A stretch of DNA of 41,916 nt from positions 1-41,916 of the forward strand of contig NZ_JAHKPU010000007.1 in NCBI RefSeq assembly GCF_018860505.1, written 5' to 3'. Each line of letters starts with the position of its first letter. Position 1 is the stretch's first letter. The notes beneath the pieces were generated by a model. That model saw only the letters and a list, made by a program, of their open reading frames with translations. It was not told where the DNA came from and searched no databases. This document shows positions 16,591 to 24,781 of this stretch, piece by piece. Source of the DNA: Pacificibacter marinus. GTDB lineage: Bacteria > Pseudomonadota > Alphaproteobacteria > Rhodobacterales > Rhodobacteraceae. Both the position numbers and the translations under genes were made by a program.

Positions 16591-16881
16591 ATGAACGCTC
16601 GAATTTGGATTGTAGGATGTACGGTTTTGTTGGCTTCAGCCTGCACAGAGATGCAAGGCACAAGCAGCGACCCTTCAGAGCGGTTCTTCAAAGAGCTACC
16701 TGAGGGCGTTCTTACTATCGTAGCAGATAATCAAGATCTGACCGCTGTGCGCATAGATCCTGCTGATGGATGTTATATCTATCGTTACGCTGGCCCTGTC
16801 GAAACCACATTTCTGCCACTGCGCGCGAAAAGCGGCGGTCCTATTTGCAGCCGTCCAGCAGACGTAGAGGTTACAGGGTGA
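16591..16881 (+). CDS. Small putative lipoprotein
   Basis: The 96-residue protein starts with a lipoprotein signal, MNARIWIVGCTVLLASAC, whose lipobox LASAC places the acylated cysteine at residue 18. The mature part is short and soluble, with a segment DPADGCYIYRYAGPVETTFLPL and two further cysteines. No family was recognised. It is probably membrane-anchored in the periplasm. It is followed directly by a strong terminator, so it is a single-gene unit, and it is convergent with the L,D-transpeptidase. Possible link to the cell envelope is only by neighbourhood. Confidence 0.8.
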   Translation: MNARIWIVGCTVLLASACTEMQGTSSDPSERFFKELPEGVLTIVADNQDLTAVRIDPADGCYIYRYAGPVETTFLPLRAKSGGPICSRPADVEVTG

Positions 16882-16884
16882 AGA

Positions 16885-16915
16885 GGTAAGGCACTCAACG
16901 CCTTACCTGAATTTT
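16885..16915 (+). terminator. Rho-independent terminator after the lipoprotein gene
   Basis: GGTAAGGC (16885-16892) pairs perfectly with GCCTTACC (16900-16907) around a 7-base loop and is followed by TGAATTTTT. It starts 3 bp beyond the stop codon. Confidence 0.85.
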
Positions 16916-16966
16916 TGACCTAACTTAAGCGCGTTAGCTATTTGAAACGGTCAATTGTTACGGCTA

Positions 16967-17608
16967 TTACGGCGCATACAAGAACGCCGTAGAGCCAGTG
17001 TTAACCTGCTCATAGAGATCGTTTATGTGCGGCATAATCATCCGGACGCAGCCCGAACTTGCTCTGCCGCCAATCGAACGGGGGTTGGGGGATCCATGAA
17101 TACGCAAGTAGGTGTCCCTGTTTCCAACATACAGATACAAAGCGCGTGATCCAAGTGGATTTGACGGTCCCGCATCCATACCATCTGCATGTGGCGCATA
17201 GACTTCCGGCTCTCGTTTAATCATCGCGGGCGTCGGTGTCCAAGTTGGCCATTTTGCCTTGCGTTTAATTGAGTAGGTTCCAGGTTCGTACAAGTTCCCC
17301 TTAGCGATGGCGACGCCATACCTCATCGCAGTGCCGTCATCACGGATGTGATACAGATAGCGAGCAACGGCATCGACATGGATGTCACCTGGTGTCAAAT
17401 TTGGGTTTGCTTCAACGATACGAGGTAGAAACCGCGATCCAACTCCCCATGGGTTGGTTGTACTGGGATCGTACCCCGCAGGTGTCACTTGCGCGTCCCA
17501 TGCGCTCCATTTCGACCGGTCCGATGTTGCGGCAGCGGCCGATGAAATTGAAAGCGGCGTCGAAAACAACGCGGCGGCAGAAATGATAAAATGGCGTTTG
17601 GTTAACAT
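16967..17608 (-). CDS. L,D-transpeptidase (YkuD/ErfK family)
   Basis: The 213-residue secreted protein has a signal sequence at residues 1-27 (MLTKRHFIISAAALFSTPLS). The YkuD catalytic motif is complete: HGSPNPRSIGGRASSGCVRM, with His171 and nucleophile Cys187. The enzyme forms 3-3 peptide cross-links in peptidoglycan or attaches proteins to it, in the periplasm. The N-terminal half carries the usual substrate-channel strands, including VAIAKGNLYEPGTYSIKRK. Length is typical for Rhodobacteraceae single-domain members. It is transcribed away from the small secreted proteins. Confidence 0.92.
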   Translation of the reverse strand: MLTKRHFIISAAALFSTPLSISSAAAATSDRSKWSAWDAQVTPAGYDPSTTNPWGVGSRFLPRIVEANPNLTPGDIHVDAVARYLYHIRDDGTAMRYGVAIAKGNLYEPGTYSIKRKAKWPTWTPTPAMIKREPEVYAPHADGMDAGPSNPLGSRALYLYVGNRDTYLRIHGSPNPRSIGGRASSGCVRMIMPHINDLYEQVNTGSTAFLYAP

Positions 17609-17944
17609 GTATATGCTCCTGATTACCTTCCAACTTATCAGAGTTTTACGAGAATGTAATTACTGCTCGTGCGGCAACAGGTCAAATGTCTGTGTGCCAC
17701 ATTCGGGGCTAGGGGTGTTTGATACTTGCTATAGCGTGAACGGCTTGGGGGAACTCTATGCAAAGCGCAGCGAAAGTCTGTGAGGCGCCCCCCCCAATCA
17801 TACCCGCATTTCAGCTTTGAGTGAGTGAATAGTCCCTTGTTATCAAATAACAGAGGGCTGAAATTGCATATCTTCAGGGGTTTGGGCTTATTTCAAAGGG
17901 CCACATGCTTTGGCTTCATTTAAATAAAACTCAAAGGAACTATC
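17609..17944. other. Intergenic, no gene; hairpin-like repeat
   Basis: This 336-bp divergent gap lies between the transpeptidase and the 59-aa protein. At 17834-17857, CCCTTGTTAT and ATAACAGAGGG can pair with one bulge around a 3-base loop. It has no U-tract and may be a protein-binding or RNA element. No coding region was convincing. Promoters for both flanking genes should be here but were not clear. Confidence 0.45.
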
Positions 17945-18124
17945 ATGATAAGCACCCTTCGCAATACCGCAATCATTCTGTGCGCAATCACTGCGACATC
18001 AGCTTCAGCAAAACCGGCAGGCCCATTGGCACTCGGCTTGGGTGCAATCATTGCTGTTGGGGCGGTTCATTCTGGCGCGCCAGAAACATCGCCTGTGCTG
18101 CAAGCTCAATCAGGTGCAAAGTAA
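17945..18124 (+). CDS. Small secreted or membrane protein, 59 aa
   Basis: An ATG at 17945 with AAAGGAA just upstream opens a 59-residue frame, MISTLRNTAIILCAITATSA and onward, ending at TAA 18122-18124. Residues 1-22 look like a signal peptide with an A-x-A site (SASA), and GPLALGLGAIIAVGAV (26-41) is a further hydrophobic stretch. No family was recognised. The leader (ACTCAAAGGAACTATC) resembles the one before the 126-aa protein downstream, so the two may be related in origin or regulation. The good Shine-Dalgarno and signal peptide support it being real. Confidence 0.65.
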   Translation: MISTLRNTAIILCAITATSASAKPAGPLALGLGAIIAVGAVHSGAPETSPVLQAQSGAK

Positions 18125-18285
18125 AGAGCGTTAGATTAGGTTAATAGATCTCGTAAAGTCTGGTGATTTCGGATCGTTAGAAAAGATGCTCAACCTGCTA
18201 AGAATACGTCATTTGATCCGCGACATTGCGAAATACAGCGGCCGCATTTCAAACTCCCTACTCAAAAGTTAAAGGAAATATCCCA

Positions 18286-18666
18286 ATGAAGACGTTTTTA
18301 AAGACACTCATGATCGCAACCATTGCCAGCAGCGCGTTCACTGCCACAGCCGCACACGCTATTTCTGACGCTGAATTCCAGCAAATGAAAAAGGATTGCA
18401 TTGCCATTGGGAAAAGAATTGGCGTGCGCGCTGATGGCAGTTATGGATGCGGTTCGGAACCTGCAGGCCGCGTAGCCCCCGAAGGCGCCACGACTGGTGC
18501 CGCACAAGCGACCCCCGAAGAGAAGAAGGCCAATGTTACGGGCTTCACGCCTGTCGCAGGTGCCGCTCTCGGAATTACAGCCCAACCTGAAGAAAAGACA
18601 CCTCAGGCCACAGGGCAGGGCTTCACGCCGGTTGCAGGTGCCGCACTCATCAAGAGTGAAGAATGA
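18286..18666 (+). CDS. Small secreted protein with duplicated GFTPVAGAAL motif
   Basis: The ATG at 18286 follows AAAGGAAA and gives 126 residues; an in-frame ATG at 18226 would add 20 residues and hide the signal peptide. Residues 1-25 are a signal peptide ending AHA. Residues 26-57 have two cysteines (Cys38, Cys55) that could form a disulfide. The C-terminal half contains two copies of a unit of about 26 residues, each ending GFTPVAGAAL (86-95 and 112-121) and preceded by PEEK. No family was recognised. It is probably periplasmic. Repeat copies differ at synonymous positions, so the duplication is not recent. Confidence 0.75.
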   Translation: MKTFLKTLMIATIASSAFTATAAHAISDAEFQQMKKDCIAIGKRIGVRADGSYGCGSEPAGRVAPEGATTGAAQATPEEKKANVTGFTPVAGAALGITAQPEEKTPQATGQGFTPVAGAALIKSEE

Positions 18667-19002
18667 AAAGCTGGCGACATAGAAGACGAAACATTGGGAC
18701 ATGGGGTGAAGTTGAAGCAAAAGTCTGATTTTATTAATCAAAATTTTGCTGGCAAGGCTATGTGATAAACCTTCTTTAGTTATCACGTGTTGACCAACCC
18801 GATCTCTAGTAGCAGCCGTTCGCAGAATTTCTGCCAATGGCCGCTACGCCCCGCACAATGGCCATCCGGCCACTCAAAATGCTGCACGACGTCCCCAATG
18901 GCCGTTTTCGGGAAACTGCACCGCAGCATCAACGATCTTTTCCAAAGGTCACCTTGTACCGTTCACGTCGACCGACACTCAGGCTGGCTCACGGGAATAG
19001 CC
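18667..19002. other. Intergenic, no gene recognised
   Basis: This 336-bp gap lies between the repeat protein and the convergent membrane protein gene. The string AATGGCC occurs three times between about 18836 and 18905. Possible short frames show no family pattern or signal peptide. No terminator was evident. Confidence 0.4.
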
Positions 19003-19716
19003 TTACCCAAAAGGATATAAATCAAGAAAATAGACCATTGCCGGAACGGGAGCCACCGCGATGGCCAAAGTCAGCGCCGTAGGTTTTGTGGCATAAAGCC
19101 CGCTGAAACCTGCAATCAAAGCCAGCCCCCCTCCTCCACCGATAAGCGCATTTCCCGGAAGGTTCAAAAGCAGACCTAAGACAACGTATTTATATCGGAT
19201 CACCGCAGCTGGAACCCATTTCGGCAGCCGTGCCTGCAAAAAATTCTGCCGTTGTTCTCCAGTCAGTGGTGTAATTTCATCGATGAGATCACTCACGCCG
19301 GTCAAACGTAGGTCCATCGCAACCTGCTTGAACACAGCGCAATCAACCCGACGCCCCACAAAATAGGCCAACGACAGACCGAATAACGTTCCGCTATAGA
19401 CGAACGGTGCAAGAGCCCCGCCCTCGAGCATCATCAGAGAAATTCCGATTTCAGCCCCCGGGACAAAGGGAACGGCCATCAGTAAAACATAGACCAGCAA
19501 AAGAGCGCCAAGCACCCCAATGCGCACTCCGGCGGCGTTTTCCAAGTCGTCGATCTTCATCATCAACCAGCCAACAGCCAGATGGGTCAGCCAGATCAAT
19601 AAGGCAAAGATGGCAATACGCAGGACTATTCGGAAAATTGGACGCCCATCGCGCCGTTGTGCACGGTCAATCTTGCCCAAGGGACGCCCCTTTGCAACGA
19701 TCCAGCGTATGAGCAT
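19003..19716 (-). CDS. VTT/TVP38-TMEM64-like membrane protein (YdjX/YdjZ type)
   Basis: The 237-residue inner-membrane protein has five or six hydrophobic segments (about residues 28-50, 68-85, 100-118, 170-190, 196-230). The VTT (DedA/SNARE-associated) pattern is suggested by AVPFVPGAEIGISLMMLEGG and LPGNALIGGGGGLALIAG. Such proteins are thought to move lipids across membranes. In Escherichia coli, ydjX and ydjZ of this family sit in the same gene cluster as ynjABCDEF; here it lies beside ynjFBCD but on the opposite strand. That conserved closeness supports the assignment. The start codon lacks a clear Shine-Dalgarno, so the N-terminus is uncertain. Confidence 0.7.
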   Translation of the reverse strand: MLIRWIVAKGRPLGKIDRAQRRDGRPIFRIVLRIAIFALLIWLTHLAVGWLMMKIDDLENAAGVRIGVLGALLLVYVLLMAVPFVPGAEIGISLMMLEGGALAPFVYSGTLFGLSLAYFVGRRVDCAVFKQVAMDLRLTGVSDLIDEITPLTGEQRQNFLQARLPKWVPAAVIRYKYVVLGLLLNLPGNALIGGGGGLALIAGFSGLYATKPTALTLAIAVAPVPAMVYFLDLYPFG

Positions 19717-20268
19717 ACCGCACTGCGGATACAGAGCATAACGACCTTTGAAAGATAGCGGGATGTTGTATTTGCATTTAAAAACTCCTGCCCAACAGAT
19801 TGGACCTCAAATCGCATATGTGCCAGACATTTGTGTGCGACATCGCGTGAAGGTGAACAGCACAGAAGTTTTCACAAAGCTGCGTTTACAAAAAACTGTA
19901 ACAATGTGACAGCTCACACGCCCTAACGAGACTGACATTAACGGCATAATGGCAAAAGGCATAAAAGCTGCGTTTCAGTCTGTGCCATATAGGGTTTTAC
20001 CCACACGATTTTGACCTGTCACACCGGTTCCCGATTGTGAAATCCAAGCCGAATGGACATTTTGGGGTCAAGAAGTGACCTTGGCGCCTTTAGAACAGGT
20101 GAAGCATCCCCTCTATCAACACACACACAAATGAGGCGGATATGATGACAAATTCGTCAACTCGCGCATCATCGGTATCTTTGACACCTGTATTTATGCA
20201 AAACAGCACATTTATGCGAGACTGTCCAAAACCTATACACTTCTGCGCCCAATGAAACGGATCATAAA
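19717..20268. other. Divergent intergenic region upstream of the ynj operon
   Basis: This 552-bp stretch lacks a convincing gene. AAAGCTGCGTTT occurs twice (19876-19887 and 19964-19975), 88 bp apart, and may mark regulator sites. A 37-codon frame at 20142-20255 has GAGGCGGAT before its ATG but no family features, and is not called as a gene. Confidence 0.45.
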
Positions 20269-20385
20269 ATGGCAAAACTCGAAAACAGTTTTCTGACCCG
20301 ATTGGAAACGGTGGCCCTATTCGTGGTTTTGATCGGAACCGTGGCAATGCAGCCCGCATTCATTAGGGAAAACGAACATGTTTGA
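20269..20385 (+). CDS. Possible 38-aa membrane peptide before ynjF
   Basis: A frame starting MAKLENSFLTRLETVALFVV encodes one hydrophobic helix (about residues 14-31) and ends 8 bp inside ynjF, the same kind of overlap as in the rest of this operon. The Shine-Dalgarno is weak. It may be a small accessory subunit or simply a leader frame that couples translation to ynjF. Confidence is low. Confidence 0.35.
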   Translation: MAKLENSFLTRLETVALFVVLIGTVAMQPAFIRENEHV

Positions 20386-21064
20386 TGCAAGAATTCAGCC
20401 GCTGCAAAAACGTTTGCTTGACCGGCCAGCCACTTGGCTTGTCACACGGGGCATAGGCGCAGACCAGATCACCATTGCCGGTTTTGCCATCGGCCTTCTA
20501 GCCGTGCCAGCAATTGCCTTTGGCATCTATTGGGCGGGTTTGCTTTTTCTTATCGTAAACCGTCTCGCGGATGGGCTTGACGGGGCAGTCGCACGGATCT
20601 CTGGCCCAACAGATCGAGGGGCCTTTCTTGATATCGCATTGGACTTTGTATTTTACGCCGTATTCCCGTTGGGGTTTGCCATTGCAAACCCTGCGAACGC
20701 TTTGCCTGCTGCCGTTTTGATCGCTGCCTTTGTTGGCACGGGATCGTCGTTTTTGGCATTTGCGGCTATCGCGGCCAAGCGCGGCGACACCGCCGACGCT
20801 TTCCCAACCAAAGGCATCTATTATCTTGGCGGCTTGACTGAAGGCTTCGAGACGATCGCTCTTTTTATCCTGATGCTGCTTTGGCCCTCGCTGTTTCCAT
20901 TGCTCGCCTATCTTTTCTCGGCGGCCTGTGCGCTCACCACCCTCTTGCGCTGGTCACATGGTTGGACCGCCTTCGCATCAATCGACATGAAGGAACAAAA
21001 ACCGCAAGATAGCAACGATACACAACCGCAGTCTCAATCAGCTTCAACACAGGACGTCTCATGA
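20378..21064 (+). CDS. ynjF: CDP-alcohol phosphatidyltransferase family protein YnjF
   Basis: The 228-residue membrane enzyme carries the CDP-alcohol phosphotransferase motif as DGLDGAVARISGPTDRG followed by AFLDIALDF, with all metal-binding aspartates. The Ala-Arg to Gly gap is one residue shorter than in PgsA. The later block FVGTGSSFLAFAAIAAK and KGIYYLGGLTEGFETI closely resemble E. coli YnjF as I recall it. It is expected to transfer a CDP-linked diacylglycerol or similar group onto an alcohol; the substrate is unknown. It starts at ATG 20378 after AGGGA and overlaps ynjB by 4 bp. Its coupling to an ABC importer hints that the imported solute could be the acceptor alcohol. Confidence 0.88.
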   Translation: MFDARIQPLQKRLLDRPATWLVTRGIGADQITIAGFAIGLLAVPAIAFGIYWAGLLFLIVNRLADGLDGAVARISGPTDRGAFLDIALDFVFYAVFPLGFAIANPANALPAAVLIAAFVGTGSSFLAFAAIAAKRGDTADAFPTKGIYYLGGLTEGFETIALFILMLLWPSLFPLLAYLFSAACALTTLLRWSHGWTAFASIDMKEQKPQDSNDTQPQSQSASTQDVS

Positions 21065-22245
21065 AACATCTTCTCATCGCCGCGCTCGCATTTTCGTTTG
21101 GCACACCTGCACTGGCCGATTGGCAGCAAACGCTTGATGAGGCGCGTGGCCAGACCGTGTATTGGAATGCTTGGGGCGGCGATGAGCGCACCAATGCGTT
21201 TATCGCTTGGGTCAGTGATCAAACTAAAGCGCAATATGGCGTGACAATAGAACAAGTGAAGCTGTCAAACACAGCCGAAGCCGTAACGCGCGTGATTTCT
21301 GAAAAGGCCGCGGGCCGCGATCAGGATGGTACGATCGATATGATATGGATCAACGGGCCGAATTTTCTTGCGATGAAGGAACAGGGGTTGCTGCATGGCC
21401 CCTTCGTCACAGGCTTGCCAAATGCGCAGTATCTTGACCTAAGCCCGACGTCGGCAGCCTCAATCGATTTTACCGTGCCCGTTGAAGGTATGGAAAGCCC
21501 GTGGCGATTGGCCAAGTTCGTTTTTACCTATGACAGTGCCCGCGTTTCTGCCGTGCCGCGCACCATGGCTGATTTCGTCAGCTGGGCCGCAGATCACCCC
21601 GGCGGTTTCACTCATCCGGTCCCATCGAACTTTATGGGGGCGACCTTTCTAAAACAGGCGTTGATCGAGCTGGCACCCGATGCGTCGGTGTTGCAAACTC
21701 CAGTTAATGATGCCGCCTACAGCGTGACGACAGCGCCGCTTTGGGACTGGTATGAGGCGCTCCGCCCCAATATGTGGCGAGACGGCAAAACATTCCCTGA
21801 AAACGAGTCTATCCAGCAACAAATGTTAAACGATGGCGTGGTGGATATTTCTATGTCACTTGATCCCGCCTCAACCGCTGCGGCAATCGCCCAAGGGCTT
21901 TTGCCAGAAACCGCCCGTGTTTTCGTGCCCGAAGACGGCAGCATCGGCAACATCAGCTTCGTCGCTATCCCCTATAACGCGGCGCATGCGGCAGGTGCCG
22001 AAGTCGTTGCAAACTTCCTCATCGCACCTGAGACCCAAGCGCATATGCAAAACATTGATGTATTGGGATCGTTCTCAGTTTTGGACCCATCCAAACTTGA
22101 TGCCCCTGCCCTCGCGACATTTGCGGCACTCCCAGCCTCTGATGCGCTTCCCACACTTGAAAGTCTGGGGGCGACGCTTTTGGAACCTCATGCCAGTTGG
22201 ATGACCCGACTGACAGAAGACTGGGCACGGCGCTATACGAAATGA
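21061..22245 (+). CDS. ynjB: ABC transporter substrate-binding protein YnjB
   Basis: The 394-residue periplasmic binding protein has a signal peptide (MKHLLIAALAFSFGTPALA) and mature start DWQQTLDEARGQTVYWNAWG. The YnjB pattern includes YWNAWGGDERTNAFIAW, DGTIDMIWINGPNFLAMK and NFMGATFLKQALIEL. The family resembles thiamine- or polyamine-type binding proteins, but its ligand is not known to me. It overlaps ynjF and ynjC by ATGA junctions, so all four genes are translated together. It delivers ligand to the YnjC channel. Confidence 0.88.
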   Translation: MKHLLIAALAFSFGTPALADWQQTLDEARGQTVYWNAWGGDERTNAFIAWVSDQTKAQYGVTIEQVKLSNTAEAVTRVISEKAAGRDQDGTIDMIWINGPNFLAMKEQGLLHGPFVTGLPNAQYLDLSPTSAASIDFTVPVEGMESPWRLAKFVFTYDSARVSAVPRTMADFVSWAADHPGGFTHPVPSNFMGATFLKQALIELAPDASVLQTPVNDAAYSVTTAPLWDWYEALRPNMWRDGKTFPENESIQQQMLNDGVVDISMSLDPASTAAAIAQGLLPETARVFVPEDGSIGNISFVAIPYNAAHAAGAEVVANFLIAPETQAHMQNIDVLGSFSVLDPSKLDAPALATFAALPASDALPTLESLGATLLEPHASWMTRLTEDWARRYTK

Positions 22246-23948
22246 ACACTGACGGCCGTTATCTACGCTTAACCGTCCTGAGCATTGTTGGTTTCGGCCT
22301 AATGTTACCGATTGTTCTCGGGTTTTGGCAAACAGGGCGCGCAGCCTTTGGCCTGTTTCCCGCTTTGGGGCGGGATACGCTATCGCTTGCGCCATGGCGC
22401 GAATTGGTAACGCTTCCGGGCTTTGGCACCAGCTTAAAACTAACGCTCGTGACGGGCATTGGCGCCACTGTATTTTCGCTCTTGCTGGCCACCGGATTTT
22501 GCGCGGCGGTTCATTCGCGGATCACACCAGGGGCCGGAGCCCGCATGCTCACACCGTTCCTTGCCATCCCGCATGCGGCCCTGGCCGTTGGATTGGCCTT
22601 TGTTCTTGCCCCGTCTGGCTGGATCGCCAGAGGGCTTGCCCCCTTTGTCGGATGGGATCGTCCCCCTGATTTAGCGACAGTAAACGATACATGGGGTCTG
22701 GCCCTGATCGTTGGTTTGATGATCAAAGAAGTCCCGTTTTTGCTTCTTGTGATCCTCTCGGCGTTGACCCAAATCCCTGTCGCCAAACATGTGTCGGCCG
22801 GACGCTCACTTGGCTATGGACGCGGCGTTGTCTGGATTAAAATTATAATGCCGCAGGTTTGGCCAATGATACGGCTTCCCGTCTGGGTGGTTCTTGCCTA
22901 TGCGCTCTCGGTCGTTGACGTTGCAATGATCTTAGGTCCGTCCAACCCGCCTACGCTTGCCGTCGCCATCACACGCTGGTTCAATGCCGCCGATCCGGGT
23001 CAGATTATGCCAGCCTCAGCGGGCGCAATCTTGCAGGTCTTAATCATAGCACTCGGCATCGCAGTGTTTGTGTTGGGTGAATGCCTTATGCGCCGCGTTG
23101 GACGTTGGTGGTTACGCCGTGGCGGACGCGGACTTTCGACGGAACCGGGTTTGCAATTGGCCAGCGTTATAACTGTGGTTTTGATGGCAATTGGGATGCT
23201 GGCCATGCTCTCACTCCTGATCTGGTCACTGGCGTGGCGTTGGCCCTTTCCGCAATTTCTGCCGGAAAGTTGGTCTTTGCGATCATGGGTCAACAGCTCA
23301 AACGGATGGCAACGCGCATTAAGCAATACAGTTTTTCTTGCGATAACGACAACGGTGCTGTCGGTTGCTCTGGCGATTGCATGGCTCGAAGGCGAGGACC
23401 GTGCGCGACGGGGACGTGCGGCATGGGCAGAAGCCTTAATATATCTTCCACTTGTGATCCCACAGGTCGGGTTTCTCTACGGACTTAACATCGCATTTTT
23501 GAAAATTGGCATATCGGGCGATATGACTGCCGTGATCTGGGCACAGGCACTCTTTGTCTTTCCTTATGTGATGATTGCATTGTCAGATCCTTGGCGCGCC
23601 CTTAACCGCCGCACCTTGGACAGCGCAGCCTCCCTTGGAGCTGGACCATTAAAACGGCTGGTGAAGATTAAATTACCCATATTGTTGCGTCCGATCCTCA
23701 CCGCGACCGCCATAGGCGTGGCGGTTTCCGTAGCTCAATATTTACCAACCCTCTTTATGGGTGCGGGCCGCATCGCGACACTCACCACAGAAGCTGTCAC
23801 CCTGTCGTCTGGCTCTGACCGGCGCGTCACTGGGGTCTATGCTGCATTGCAAACAATGCTCCCATTGGTGGCCTATTTAGCCGCATTTTTGATACCCGCT
23901 TTCCTACACCGCAACCGCCGCGACCTGAACGGAACCATACAAACATGA
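22242..23948 (+). CDS. ynjC: ABC transporter permease YnjC (double-length)
   Basis: The 568-residue inner-membrane protein has about twelve helices made of two fused permease halves, so one chain can form the channel. Each half has an EAA-like loop: SAGRSLGYGRGVVWIKIIMP and LDSAASLGAGPLKRLVKIKL. The start is ATG 22242 (MNTDGRYLRL), overlapping ynjB's stop by 4 bp; an ATG at 22197 would only read through ynjB. The build matches E. coli YnjC and the ThiP/FbpB group. Confidence 0.88.
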   Translation: MNTDGRYLRLTVLSIVGFGLMLPIVLGFWQTGRAAFGLFPALGRDTLSLAPWRELVTLPGFGTSLKLTLVTGIGATVFSLLLATGFCAAVHSRITPGAGARMLTPFLAIPHAALAVGLAFVLAPSGWIARGLAPFVGWDRPPDLATVNDTWGLALIVGLMIKEVPFLLLVILSALTQIPVAKHVSAGRSLGYGRGVVWIKIIMPQVWPMIRLPVWVVLAYALSVVDVAMILGPSNPPTLAVAITRWFNAADPGQIMPASAGAILQVLIIALGIAVFVLGECLMRRVGRWWLRRGGRGLSTEPGLQLASVITVVLMAIGMLAMLSLLIWSLAWRWPFPQFLPESWSLRSWVNSSNGWQRALSNTVFLAITTTVLSVALAIAWLEGEDRARRGRAAWAEALIYLPLVIPQVGFLYGLNIAFLKIGISGDMTAVIWAQALFVFPYVMIALSDPWRALNRRTLDSAASLGAGPLKRLVKIKLPILLRPILTATAIGVAVSVAQYLPTLFMGAGRIATLTTEAVTLSSGSDRRVTGVYAALQTMLPLVAYLAAFLIPAFLHRNRRDLNGTIQT

Positions 23949-24595
23949 GTCTTGATCTAACCTCCCTTACGTTGCGAAGCCCAAGCGGGGAACTGCTATT
24001 CGCGCCTCTAACGCTCAGCGTGCCACTGGGCGATGTCGTAACTGTGATGGGGCCGTCCGGCGTCGGAAAATCGACACTCTTAGATGCGATTGGCGGTCAT
24101 CTGACACATGGTTTCGGGTGTTCAGGTTCGATTAAACTCAACGGGCGGGAAATAAGCACGATACCAGCAGAAACCCGTCAGGTCGGCGTGATGTTTCAAG
24201 ACGCCCACTTGTTTCCGCATCTCAGTGTCGGAGACAACCTCGCATTCGGATTGCCTTCACATATCAAAGGGCGCGCAATGCGGCGCAGCACGGTTGAGGC
24301 AGCTCTAAAGCAAGCGGGCCTAGCCGGTCGTTACGATGATGATTCAGCAGCGCTATCGGGGGGGCAGCGCGCACGCGCAGCACTTATGCGCACCTTATTG
24401 GCCGAACCTGAAGCGGTTTTGCTCGATGAGCCATTTTCCAAACTTGATTCAAGCCTACGTGACGAAATACGGCATTTTACATTCTCGCACATTGCAGCAC
24501 GCGGCATACCTGCGCTCATGGTCACACATGACGAAGCGGATGCTCATGTTACAAGAGGACGTTGCATTGCTTTAAAAAAGCCTGAGAGTGATTGA
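23945..24595 (+). CDS. ynjD: ABC transporter ATP-binding protein YnjD
   Basis: The 216-residue ATPase has Walker A GPSGVGKSTLLDAIGG, Q-loop VGVMFQDAHLFPHLS, signature LSGGQRARAALMRTLLAEP, Walker B AVLLDEPFSKLDSSL and switch VTHDEADAH. It lacks a C-terminal regulatory domain, as does YnjD. It overlaps ynjC by 4 bp and ends the operon. E. coli's neighbouring rhodanese gene ynjE is absent here. Confidence 0.9.
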   Translation: MSLDLTSLTLRSPSGELLFAPLTLSVPLGDVVTVMGPSGVGKSTLLDAIGGHLTHGFGCSGSIKLNGREISTIPAETRQVGVMFQDAHLFPHLSVGDNLAFGLPSHIKGRAMRRSTVEAALKQAGLAGRYDDDSAALSGGQRARAALMRTLLAEPEAVLLDEPFSKLDSSLRDEIRHFTFSHIAARGIPALMVTHDEADAHVTRGRCIALKKPESD

Positions 24596-24731
24596 TCAGG
24601 GACTGTTGGGTGAAATGGTCTGGCAAATTTGAACAGCCTACTAAGGTGTATCCAAAACAAATGAATGGATATGAGAATGACGAAGCGATGGGTTTTTCCC
24701 GATTTAAAGTCACACGCTCCCGTCTTGGAAG

Positions 24732-24768
24732 AACCGAAGATATAACCATGTCAGCGCTTCGGTTTTTA
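24732..24768 (+). terminator. Probable terminator after ynjD
   Basis: AACCGAAG (24732-24739) pairs with CTTCGGTT (24757-24764) around a 17-base loop and runs into TTTTTA. It sits in the convergent gap between ynjD and nosX and would act on the plus strand only. Confidence 0.55.
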
Positions 24769-24781
24769 TGCCCCAAAACCG

